NCBI GenBank assembly: GCA_023428905.1
Contig: JAEYWP010000010.1
Location: forward strand, 1 to 64,000
DNA: 64,000 nucleotides
DNA from: Verrucomicrobiota bacterium
GTDB lineage: Bacteria; Verrucomicrobiota; Verrucomicrobiia; Opitutales; Opitutaceae
Reading direction: 5' to 3'
In this document: positions 1 through 7,355 of the stretch, piece after piece
Layout of the letters: every line of letters starts with the position of its first letter
Position numbering within the stretch: the stretch's first letter is position 1
Notes under the pieces: generated by a model
Told to the model about the DNA's origin: nothing
Database searches by the model: none
What the model saw: the letters and a program-made list of their open reading frames with translations, nothing else
Position numbers and translations under genes: made by a program

Positions 1-140
1 GCCAGCTGCTCACCCTCTACACCGTCCCGGTGGTGTACCTCTGGCTCGACCGCATGCGGCTTCGCCTCAGGGGCTGGGGTCGGCGACCTGCTCCTTCGGG
101 GAGCGAGCCTTCACTTTCTCCAGCAGCGCGTCGTCCGTGA
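1..140 (+). CDS. RND efflux transporter, C-terminal end (partial)
   Basis: The frame starting at base 3 is open from the window edge to a TGA at 138-140. It reads QLLTLYTVPVVYLWLDRMRL followed by a basic, proline-rich tail. In the HAE1/MdtB-type RND family, LLTLYTxPVVYLxLDRL marks the last transmembrane helix and cytoplasmic C-terminus, so this is the end of an inner-membrane proton-driven efflux pump. Only about 45 residues are visible, so the substrate cannot be judged. The last 74 bases overlap the 3' end of surE on the opposite strand. A decayed RND adaptor remnant lies about 1.7 kb downstream, but whether the two were ever one system is unknown. Confidence 0.75.
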   Translation, partial: QLLTLYTVPVVYLWLDRMRLRLRGWGRRPAPSGSEPSLSPAARRP

Positions 141-819
141 GCTCCAGGCGCAGGGGCGTCATCGAGACAAGCCCGCGCTCGAACGCCCAGCGGTCCGAGC
201 CTTCCTCGACCCGTTCCAGAGGAACCACCGTGAACCAAAAATGCTTCCGGCCCATGGGGTCCTCTCCGGGAACGACCTTGCCGTCGTAGTGGCGGAACGA
301 CTGGCCGGTCCAGCGCAGCCCCGTCGCCCCGAGGGGAATGTTCACGTTCACGAGCGGGAGGTCCGCTTGTGGAAGCAGCACGTCGAGCGCGCGCTCCACC
401 CACGGCGTGATCTGCTCGAATTGGGGTTCGTCATCCGCCACCGGCATGCTGAAGGCGATGCCGCGAATTCCGTGCAGCGCCGCCTGCTTCGCCGCGGCCA
501 GGGTGCCCGAGTGCCAGATACCATTCCCGAGGTTGGTGCCCAGATTGATGCCGGAAAGCACGAGGTCGACGTTCTCCCAGTTGAAGATGCCCAGGGCGAC
601 ACAGTCGGCTGGCGTGCCATTGACCCGGTACGCATCCAAACCGGGCAGCTGCGTCTTGCGGTAACTGAGGGGACGGTGCGCCGTGATGGCGTGACTCATG
701 GACGACTGCTCCACGTCCGGTGCCACGACCCGTACGTCGCCAAAGCGTTGGGCGGCGCGGGCCAGCGTGGCAAGGCCGGGACTGTAGATGCCGTCGTCGT
801 TGGAAATGAGAATGCGCAT
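67..819 (-). CDS. surE: 5'/3'-nucleotidase SurE
   Basis: The 250-residue protein matches the normal SurE length. It carries the metal-binding NDDG at residues 7-10, a serine pair (QSSMSH) near 39-40, and the SGINLGTNLG segment with Asn92 and Asn96, which are the known metal and phosphate ligands of the family. SurE removes phosphate from nucleoside monophosphates in the cytoplasm and is linked to stationary-phase survival. The ATG at 819 begins directly with the first beta strand (MRILISNDDG), so the start is secure. It is divergent from the lipid-kinase gene at 879 and convergent with, and overlapping, the RND gene end. Confidence 0.96.
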   Translation of the reverse strand: MRILISNDDGIYSPGLATLARAAQRFGDVRVVAPDVEQSSMSHAITAHRPLSYRKTQLPGLDAYRVNGTPADCVALGIFNWENVDLVLSGINLGTNLGNGIWHSGTLAAAKQAALHGIRGIAFSMPVADDEPQFEQITPWVERALDVLLPQADLPLVNVNIPLGATGLRWTGQSFRHYDGKVVPGEDPMGRKHFWFTVVPLERVEEGSDRWAFERGLVSMTPLRLELTDDALLEKVKARSPKEQVADPSP

Positions 820-878
820 GGTGGGAAGGGACGGTTGAACCGGGTGAGTTAAGCTGTGTCGGTGGACTCGCGTATCCG

Positions 879-1805
879 ATGAAAGTTGCCCTCGTCCACA
901 ATCCCAACGCCGGCAACGGGGTCATATCCGCCGACGAACTACACGACCGCTTGCGCGCGCACGGCTACGAACCGCTGGCGGTTCCACCCGATGCGCATCC
1001 CGGCGCCTTCGCCAGCCGTCACGGCGCGGAGTTTGTGGTGGTGGCCGGAGGCGACGGCACCTTGCGGCGCACTGCCCTGGCCCTCGAGGGATCGGGCATT
1101 CCCCTCGCGCCCCTTCCCCTTGGAACAGCCAACAACATCGGCCGCAGCCTCGGCATCAGCGGCGATCAGTCCGACATCATCCGGCGCTGGGTGCCGGGCC
1201 AGGTCCGCCCGGTCGACGTGGGCATCGCCCGCGGTCCCTGGGGAGCACGCCCCTTCCTCGAAGGCATGGGGCTCGGGCTGATCGGCCGGGGGATATCCAT
1301 CATCGAGGAAATTGACGAGGCGACCACCCGGACCTTCGACGATCCCGAAGACAAATTGCACCGGGATCTCAGCGTCTTTATCGCGCTGGTCCATGAGCTT
1401 TCTCCCGTCCGTCTCAGCCTCTCGATCGATGGCCGCGTCGAGGAAGCGGATTTTCTGCTCCTGGAAATCATGAACATCCAGCACGCCGGTCCACGCATCC
1501 AGCTCACCGCCGGAGGGGACCCGTCGGATGGTTTTCTCGACGTGGTGGTGGCAAAGGCCAGGGACCGCGAGCGGCTCCTGCACAGCCTGCGCTCCAGCCT
1601 GGCGGGACGGAGGCCGGACCCAATCCTGCACGCACTCAAGGCGCGATCGGTGGAAGTGACGTGGCGCGGCGGCGATGTGCGGCTGGACGATGAATTGCTT
1701 CACACCACGGCCGACGGACCGAATGTCCGTCCGGAAATCCCGTTCTCGGTCACCATCGCCCCCGGCGCGCTGCGCGTGCTCGCACCGGCAGCGGCCGACA
1801 TCTGA
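879..1805 (+). CDS. diacylglycerol/sphingosine kinase-family protein
   Basis: A 308-residue DAGK-catalytic-domain protein. It shows NPNAG at residues 8-12 and the ATP-binding GGDGT at 57-61, followed by PLGTANN, the order expected in the DagK/YegS/LCB5 fold. The C-terminal half is the beta-sandwich domain of this family. Members phosphorylate a lipid or lipid-like alcohol using ATP, usually at the membrane face. Homologues differ in substrate (diacylglycerol, sphingoid bases, undecaprenol), so the true substrate is not decided. The gene stands alone, divergent from surE across a 59-base gap. Confidence 0.88.
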   Translation: MKVALVHNPNAGNGVISADELHDRLRAHGYEPLAVPPDAHPGAFASRHGAEFVVVAGGDGTLRRTALALEGSGIPLAPLPLGTANNIGRSLGISGDQSDIIRRWVPGQVRPVDVGIARGPWGARPFLEGMGLGLIGRGISIIEEIDEATTRTFDDPEDKLHRDLSVFIALVHELSPVRLSLSIDGRVEEADFLLLEIMNIQHAGPRIQLTAGGDPSDGFLDVVVAKARDRERLLHSLRSSLAGRRPDPILHALKARSVEVTWRGGDVRLDDELLHTTADGPNVRPEIPFSVTIAPGALRVLAPAAADI

Positions 1806-1855
1806 CTTTCATGGCGACCGTCGGGCCGCGCCTTGCTTCACGCGGTCAGCACCCA

Positions 1856-2057
1856 CCGCTACGCACCTGCGGCCTGCACTTCGACCGCGTCGCCGTCGTT
1901 GAGCAGCGCGTTGGGATTCAGGATCACCGGCGTCTCCGCGGTGAGGGCCGGGGGCCACCACTTCCACGCTCTGCCCGAGGTTGCGCCCCGTCGTAACCGG
2001 GAGTATCGCCACCCTGCCGTCCTTGACCGCCGCGACAAATTCCGGCCGCTGCGGCAA
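1856..2057 (-). pseudogene. remnant of RND/HlyD-type periplasmic adaptor, frameshifted
   Basis: Two minus-strand frames join into the C-terminal end of a membrane fusion protein. The first reads RPEFVAAVKDGRVAILPV then TTGRNLGQSVEVVAPG. The second reads LTAETPVILNPNALL and NDGDAVEVQ to a stop at 1856-1858. Dropping one C from the run at about 1945-1955 joins GQSVEVVAPG to LTAETPVIL in one frame. This matches the C-terminal barrel of RND adaptors (VxxGxxxGxxVEVxxGL...VILNP). No start codon, signal peptide or hairpin domain is present upstream, so it is a decayed fragment of about 65 residues. A base-calling error could explain the frameshift but not the missing N-terminus. Confidence 0.72.
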
Positions 2058-2209
2058 CCGTCGCGGCGGAGGCCTGCGCGTGACCCTGCACCTGCCCCGA
2101 GATTGACGGGAAACGTAAGAAGATCCCGTTCCGTCCGTTTAAGAATTGCGCGGACTCGCTCGCCGCACAGCGGTCCCGGCGTATCTTTTACCCTCAACCC
2201 CTGCTCCCC

Positions 2210-2734
2210 ATGATGACGTTCACCCTCGCCACGCTCGTCCGACCGGCCGGGCTTCGTACGGGCCTTCTGGCTGCTGCCGCCCTCTGCCTCACGTCCCTCG
2301 CCTCGGCTTTCGACCTCACGGGTACGTACGGGGACAAGGGCACCACGGTCAGTTCAGAAAAATCCGTGGTGGCGGGAGAACCGTCGCTCAATGCCATCCT
2401 CAACCTCGATTTCGCGGGCGAGAACGCGACCCATGCGAAGGCCGCCGAGCTGCGCATCGACGAGGTCGGCAACGCGCTGCGGATCGAAGTGATCGACAAC
2501 GACGAGCAGACGCTGTCTCGCACCACCTGGGCGCCGGCCGATGGCTATACCAAGGAGGAGAGCCGGAGTGTGCTGATCCTGCGCGCACGCGATGCCGGCA
2601 CCACCCGTTACATGCTGCAGTTTGTGCCGGTTTCCGACGGCAAGCTGCTCGAGCTGACCGTGGTGAAGGTGACAACGAGCGCTTTCGGCCCGATCACTGA
2701 GACCAGCGGGGTTTACGTCTTCCCGCGGCTGTAG
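2210..2734 (+). CDS. small secreted protein of unknown function
   Basis: A 174-residue protein with a Sec signal peptide: basic arginines near residues 11-16, hydrophobic core LLAAAALCLTSLASA, and a likely cut after ASA near residue 33. The mature part is polar and strand-rich (repeated TGTYG, LRIDEVGNALRIEVID and TRYMLQFVPVSDG segments), suggesting a small beta-barrel or lipocalin-like fold. That fold guess is inference. I do not recognise the family. The second codon is also ATG (2213), so either may start translation. It is a single gene after the adaptor remnant; its 3' neighbour is convergent. Confidence 0.6.
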   Translation: MMTFTLATLVRPAGLRTGLLAAAALCLTSLASAFDLTGTYGDKGTTVSSEKSVVAGEPSLNAILNLDFAGENATHAKAAELRIDEVGNALRIEVIDNDEQTLSRTTWAPADGYTKEESRSVLILRARDAGTTRYMLQFVPVSDGKLLELTVVKVTTSAFGPITETSGVYVFPRL

Positions 2735-2799
2735 GCGGCCAGAATCCAACGCTCCGGTGGGGGCCTGTCACCGCGGGTCGCAGGCGATTTTGTCAAGAG

Positions 2800-3786
2800 T
2801 CAAGACATGACCCCTTTAGGGTAGGTGCTCCCGCCGACCAGCTGCGCGTAGGCCTCGTAAGAACGGAAGCGCACGTCCACCACCGGGATTTCCATGTCGC
2901 CATGGAGGTGATACAGGATGGATGCCCGGTGCTGGCCGTCGCGGATGACCGGCTCGCCCTCAAAGATGACGATGGCGGAATACGACGGTTCGTAGCCCTT
3001 GCGGGTCACGGACTCGATCAGCGCATCGTAGGCGGCGGCGGAGTGGATGTTGAAGGCGTTCTCCTCTCGGTGATACGCCTCGTACCCGGGCTTGTCGCCC
3101 ACCAGGTAACGTCCGGCTGGCGTTTCCCAGACGGGAAGGAAGCGATCGACGCCGTTCTCCCGGATGTGCGCACGCAATTCTGACAGGCGAATCGTCCGTT
3201 GCTGCGCGCCCTTAACCGCGGGGTTGCACCGCAAGTAGCGCTCGAAGAACTCCGGATCCACCCCCACGCCCGGTGGAAGCACCACGGACGTAGCGGTGGC
3301 GCGACGCATCCTTTGCACCAGCGGGCGCAGCCGGCGTCCCGCCGCGCCGCGAAGTCGGCGGTACCACCCTTCCGTCCAGCGAAACAGGCGAGTCGCACCA
3401 TAGATCGGGGCAAGCGATAGCGGTGGCCGGACCGCAAACTCACCCAAAGCGCGCAGCTCAACGCGCAAATTTCGGAAATGGACGTGGAAATGCCCTTCCA
3501 CTTGTTCCTCCACCTGAAGGCGCCGGTTGAACTCCGTGACGGGCGGCAAACCGCGATCTTCGATCAGGGTTTCAAATCGCCCATGGCCATAGTCGAAACG
3601 CTCGATCCGCGCCTCATCGAGACCTTTGAGATGCTGGAGAAGGCGAAGAAACTCCTCCTTCGGAAACTCCAGTCGCAGGTTGCGGTAATGCAGATGGACG
3701 TTCTCGCAGAGCTCGACGGTGAAACGCTGATTGAGGATCGGTTCTTCCAGAGTCCGCGTCTCAAAGATCCGTCGTATCCGTCCCAT
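2800..3786 (-). CDS. ParB-like nuclease-fold protein (orphan)
   Basis: A 328-residue cytoplasmic protein. Its C-terminal third carries the ParB/sulfiredoxin-like signature GEPVIRDGQHRASILYHL followed by IPVVDVRF, the GxHR-type nucleotide-binding motif of the fold. The N-terminal 130 residues contain two similar halves: VELCENVHLHYRNLRLEF and VEGHFHVHFRNLRVEL. These look like an internal duplication of a small beta domain. It has no partner ParA, no centromere-like repeats and no DNA-binding helix-turn-helix that I can see, so chromosome partitioning is unlikely. Similar orphan ParB folds occur near surface-polysaccharide genes in other bacteria. Function unknown. Confidence 0.6.
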   Translation of the reverse strand: MGRIRRIFETRTLEEPILNQRFTVELCENVHLHYRNLRLEFPKEEFLRLLQHLKGLDEARIERFDYGHGRFETLIEDRGLPPVTEFNRRLQVEEQVEGHFHVHFRNLRVELRALGEFAVRPPLSLAPIYGATRLFRWTEGWYRRLRGAAGRRLRPLVQRMRRATATSVVLPPGVGVDPEFFERYLRCNPAVKGAQQRTIRLSELRAHIRENGVDRFLPVWETPAGRYLVGDKPGYEAYHREENAFNIHSAAAYDALIESVTRKGYEPSYSAIVIFEGEPVIRDGQHRASILYHLHGDMEIPVVDVRFRSYEAYAQLVGGSTYPKGVMS

Positions 3787-3933
3787 GTTACGATTGTGTG
3801 ACAGCGACCAGGCGGTGGCGGCAAGCCTCCGGCTGAAGGCCGTTTGTAAAGGCTGGGGTCACCTGTTCTTTACCCTTGAGCGCCTAGAGAGTAGCACCTC
3901 CACCCTGGCGGGCCACCCTCCAGGAGCGCCCCG

Positions 3934-4743
3934 TTACGGGCGAACGCGACGGTGGGCCGCGCGCACCGCAATCCCAAAGACGAGCGCCGACCAGCCTGCC
4001 AGGCACAGACCGAGCCAGAGCGCGGCGTTTTCCAGCCACCACCGCGTGAGAGGATGAAGATCGCCTCCACTGAACGCTGCGCGTTCGAGCACAAAGAGGA
4101 GGGTGATCCGGTAGGCATCCAGCGGGCTCAGCATAAGGACGGCGACCCAGGGGGCCCTTTGCTCATGGACCCAGGGCGCTCCACCGATCAGAAGCAGGCC
4201 GAGGTCGATGCCAAAAAGCAGCACGCACCAAAGCGCCAGGGCGGCGATTAATCCGCGCACCGGATCCTGGATCCAGAGGCCGACGGCGAGGCCCAGCCAG
4301 GCAAAGAGCAGGCTCAGGCCAGCCGCGCAGAATGCGGTACCGACGAGCAGCCCAGAATAACCGGACGCGATCAGCGTTGGCAGCACCAGCAGCAGCGCGG
4401 CGGGAACAACCACGACGCACAGGCCAACACACTTGCCCGCCACCCAGGCGGCCACCGGCAACGGGTGCGTGAAGAGCAGGGCAAATTCCTCCACTTCGGC
4501 CTGGGCCGAACTCAGCCCCAGCAGAAGGGTGGAAAGACTCGCTACATAAATGACGCCATTCAGCACCCACCAGGACGTTCCCTGCGCCGCCGCCTCTGGA
4601 GGGCCCAGCAGCGCGAGCGCGCCGATTCCCAGCATCAGGGCCAGGTGGAGGTACAGAAAGCGGTTCACCCGGTAGCTGAGAAGCTCCCGCGCGACCGTCA
4701 CACGGGCGGCGCGCAACGGATGGACCTGCCGAAGCGTGGTCAT
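3934..4743 (-). CDS. nosY: NosY-type ABC transporter permease
   Basis: A 269-residue integral membrane protein with about six hydrophobic segments, for example FLYLHLALMLGIGALALLG, LLLVLPTLIASGYSGLLVG and LWCVLLFGIDLGLLLIGG. A motif FALLFTHPLP after the second helix is typical of NosY/ABC-2 permeases. NosY pairs with the ATPase NosF to drive NosD-dependent assembly of the copper-sulfide CuZ centre of NosZ. The start overlaps the nosF stop by 4 bases, so the two are translationally coupled. It is the last gene of the nos operon; the next gene on this strand is 147 bases away and unrelated. Confidence 0.88.
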   Translation of the reverse strand: MTTLRQVHPLRAARVTVARELLSYRVNRFLYLHLALMLGIGALALLGPPEAAAQGTSWWVLNGVIYVASLSTLLLGLSSAQAEVEEFALLFTHPLPVAAWVAGKCVGLCVVVVPAALLLVLPTLIASGYSGLLVGTAFCAAGLSLLFAWLGLAVGLWIQDPVRGLIAALALWCVLLFGIDLGLLLIGGAPWVHEQRAPWVAVLMLSPLDAYRITLLFVLERAAFSGGDLHPLTRWWLENAALWLGLCLAGWSALVFGIAVRAAHRRVRP

Positions 4744-5426
4744 GGCAGAGCCGAACGTTCGGGCGCGTTGTACTGCTCACGCAGCCGTTCCGGTGCTACA
4801 AATCCCCCTACCCGTCCTGCTTCGAGCACGACGCATTGGTCGGTTTTACCCTCCCACTCTCCCAGCAAATGCGTCGCCACGAGGACGGTCGCACCCTGCC
4901 CGGCAGCGGTGGAGAGATATTCCTGTAGGCGCGCCCGCCATTCCGGGTCGAGACTCAGGCCAGGCTCGTCCAGAACCAGCACCGGTACGGGAGCCAGAGA
5001 GAACACCGCGAGGGCGAGCCGCTGTCGCAAACCGCCCGAGAGTTCGGCGGTCGTGGCGTGGAGGTGACTCCCCAGACCCCAGCGTTCGAGCGCCGCCTCT
5101 GCGGAGACCGGTCCGAGTCCGCGCAATTCGGCGTAATAACGCGCCACCTGACGGCAGCTGAGGCGCAGGTGAAAACGGGGCGACTGCGGAAAAAAGGCCA
5201 GGTGCGCCAGCGCGGCGAGGCGCTGCGTCACAATGTCGAAGCCCGCCACACGCAGGCGGCCACGCTCCGGAACACAGAGCCCGCACGCAATCCGTAGCAG
5301 GGTGGTTTTTCCCGCGCCATTGGTGCCGACGAGGAGCGTGACCGCGCCGCGGGGAAGCGACAGATCCACTCCGTCCAGAACGCGACGGTCTCCGTAGCGC
5401 TTTTCGATGCCGATCGCCTCGATCAT
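4740..5426 (-). CDS. nosF: NosF ABC transporter ATP-binding protein
   Basis: A 228-residue ABC ATPase. It has Walker A GTNGAGKTTLLR near residues 33-44, signature LSGGLRQR, Walker B VLVLDEPGLSLDP and the switch histidine in LVATHLL. The gene sits between nosD and nosY with 4-base overlaps on both sides (5423-5426 and 4740-4743), so stoichiometric coupled translation is likely. In the known NosDFY complex, NosF powers the transfer that builds CuZ in NosZ. It is somewhat shorter than Pseudomonas NosF (about 300 residues), as in many compact clade II clusters. The ATG at 5426 places MIEAIGIEKRYGDR at the N-terminus. Confidence 0.92.
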   Translation of the reverse strand: MIEAIGIEKRYGDRRVLDGVDLSLPRGAVTLLVGTNGAGKTTLLRIACGLCVPERGRLRVAGFDIVTQRLAALAHLAFFPQSPRFHLRLSCRQVARYYAELRGLGPVSAEAALERWGLGSHLHATTAELSGGLRQRLALAVFSLAPVPVLVLDEPGLSLDPEWRARLQEYLSTAAGQGATVLVATHLLGEWEGKTDQCVVLEAGRVGGFVAPERLREQYNAPERSALP

Positions 5427-6712
5427 GGCAGCCGCGCGTGGACGAGCGGGCGCTCGTCCTTCACCGCGGGAATCCCCGGCACCGCAACGCGGGCGTGTAC
5501 AAAACGCAGCGCGCGTTCACCCGGGCTGCCTGAAAGCAGCCCGATCTCGGGAAACGAGCGACGCCACCGGCCAAACAGGTCCGTCTCATGGTGCGCGGTG
5601 TCGGCGATTCCGTCCCCCGTGAGATCGAGCTTCAAGGCGCCGTCCCAGTCGTTCCCACGGCCCTGGTGGGTGAAATGGTTGCTCTGGTTAAAACCGCCGG
5701 TCTCGACCGGATGGACGTTGCCGCGCAGGAGATTGGAGCCGACCTGATTGTCGTCCGAGCTGTCGGAAAGGCGCAGGCCGATGTAGTTTCCCGTCACCCG
5801 GTTGCTGAGGACCAGGTTCGACATCGAATTTTCGAGGAAGACGCCAACCGTGTTTCCCTCGATCCTATTGTGCTCAATCCGGGTGTTTTCGACGGTGTGC
5901 AGCAGCAGCCCGTAAGCCCGATGGCTGCGGTTGGCGGCAAACTGATTGTCGCTCAGCGTGATCCCGTTGGAGTACATGATGGCGGCACCGGCGGCGCTGC
6001 GGGTAAAGAGGTTCCGCTCGAAGACGTTGTCGTCTGAATACATGTAGTGGAGCCCGTAGCGGACCTCGGCGATGACATTGTCGCGGATGCGGGTGTTGTC
6101 GCAAAACTGGAAATAAATCCCGTCCCGCGTGCCGCGGATGTCATTCCGCTCAATCACATGGTCGGAGCAGTTCCAGATGTGGATGCCGTTGCCGCGCTGG
6201 TCCTGCTGAAGCTCCACCGAGCAGAGCTCGTCGCTGGGAAGGCGGAGACCGCGTGTCAGCGGGTCGTCGATCGTTTCCTGGCTGGCCCGGCCGCGGATTA
6301 CCGTGCCGACGATCCGTGCGCGCGGCGCCTTCTTTAGATAGATGCCGTGCAGCGTATCCACGATCGTCATATCCTGGATCAGCACATCGGCGGCTTCAAC
6401 ATGCACCCCGGCATGGTCAAAGGACAGATTGGATCCGGATCCCCGGACCAGCAGCCCGATCAACGCCACACCTGGCGCGCGCACCTCGATCACATGACCC
6501 TGGCCGCGGCCATCGATCACTGCTCCGGGTTCGCCGATCAGCCAAAGCGGCTTGTCGATCACCAGAGGCCCGAGGTGCACGCCCGCGGGCACCTGGAGTG
6601 TCGCACCGGGCGGTGCCTCGGCGATCGCCCTCGCCAGCCAGCCCGGCGCCTGACCGGCGAAAGCGCCGGCCAGGGTGAAAAAGAACAGGACCACGAGGGA
6701 GCGCAGTCTCAC
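5423..6712 (-). CDS. nosD: NosD, periplasmic CuZ maturation factor
   Basis: A right-handed beta-helix (CASH-domain) protein of about 429 residues. Many short repeats of the form NxIRGTRDGIYF, NVIAEVRYGLHYMYSDDN and NRIEGNTVGVFLEN form successive coils. The N-terminus (VRLRSLVVLFFFTLAGAFAG) is a Sec signal peptide. I place the start at GTG 6712 because its GTGA overlaps the stop of the upstream membrane-protein gene, the same 4-base coupling as in the rest of the operon. The frame is open further upstream but that stretch has no family similarity. The YGLHYMYSDDN region is highly conserved in NosD. The protein acts in the periplasm with NosFY. Confidence 0.93.
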   Translation of the reverse strand: MRLRSLVVLFFFTLAGAFAGQAPGWLARAIAEAPPGATLQVPAGVHLGPLVIDKPLWLIGEPGAVIDGRGQGHVIEVRAPGVALIGLLVRGSGSNLSFDHAGVHVEAADVLIQDMTIVDTLHGIYLKKAPRARIVGTVIRGRASQETIDDPLTRGLRLPSDELCSVELQQDQRGNGIHIWNCSDHVIERNDIRGTRDGIYFQFCDNTRIRDNVIAEVRYGLHYMYSDDNVFERNLFTRSAAGAAIMYSNGITLSDNQFAANRSHRAYGLLLHTVENTRIEHNRIEGNTVGVFLENSMSNLVLSNRVTGNYIGLRLSDSSDDNQVGSNLLRGNVHPVETGGFNQSNHFTHQGRGNDWDGALKLDLTGDGIADTAHHETDLFGRWRRSFPEIGLLSGSPGERALRFVHARVAVPGIPAVKDERPLVHARLP

Positions 6713-7332
6713 GAGGAGGGCTCCTCTTTCCGCGAAAGCCAGAGGGCGAGGACCAGCAGCACGGGAAAGAGCCCGAGGAAAATCGCCCCCGTGTCGGGGA
6801 ACGAGCTCTGCTCGAAATTCGCGATCTGCTGGCGGCCGATCATCACCGGGGTAAACGGCTCCATCCGGACAGGTGCCTTGGGGTCCAGCTGGTGCCCGTA
6901 GGTGTAGAGCCGGTAATAAAAACTGCCGAGCGAGAAGGCCGTGAAATAAAGATAGAGGACCAGGAGGTCGATCACCCCCCGGACCGTGCCGATTGCCGCC
7001 GCACGCAGGGCCAGCAGCACAAAAACGCCGAGCGCAAACGGCACCCATTTCATCTCCACGAAGTCCGCCTCCTGGAGGGGCTTCATGCCGATGTAGTGGT
7101 TGAGCCCGTTGATCTCGTGCAGATCCTGCCCGCCGTTGCCGGCCTCGAGCTTGTGGGCGTGGATATGGAGCGTCAGCCCCTCCTGGTATTGCGGCGCCAC
7201 CAGGGAGATCGTCCAGAAGGGGAAAAAGAGCGACACGCCAAGCGCCACCGCCGCCATCACGAGCGCTATCCGCGCGGCCGCACTGGGCGGCCGGCGGAGG
7301 AATCGGTCGAAGGAGCGGATCACAGGGCGCAT
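6709..7332 (-). CDS. nos-cluster integral membrane protein
   Basis: A 207-residue protein with four hydrophobic helices: about 20-42, 100-118, 122-142 and 182-202. A large loop between helices 1 and 2 contains the unusual HIHAHKLEAG and GLNHYIGM motifs, rich in His and likely periplasmic. It lies directly between nosZ (23-base gap) and nosD (4-base overlap), so a role in N2O reduction or copper handling is likely. It occupies the position of NosB in clade II clusters such as Wolinella. I cannot confirm homology to NosB, and its size and helix count are small for that family. The histidines could bind copper or haem; this is inference. Confidence 0.75.
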   Translation of the reverse strand: MRPVIRSFDRFLRRPPSAAARIALVMAAVALGVSLFFPFWTISLVAPQYQEGLTLHIHAHKLEAGNGGQDLHEINGLNHYIGMKPLQEADFVEMKWVPFALGVFVLLALRAAAIGTVRGVIDLLVLYLYFTAFSLGSFYYRLYTYGHQLDPKAPVRMEPFTPVMIGRQQIANFEQSSFPDTGAIFLGLFPVLLVLALWLSRKEEPSS

Positions 7333-7355
7333 GGCGTGTGCGAATGCGGCGGGGT

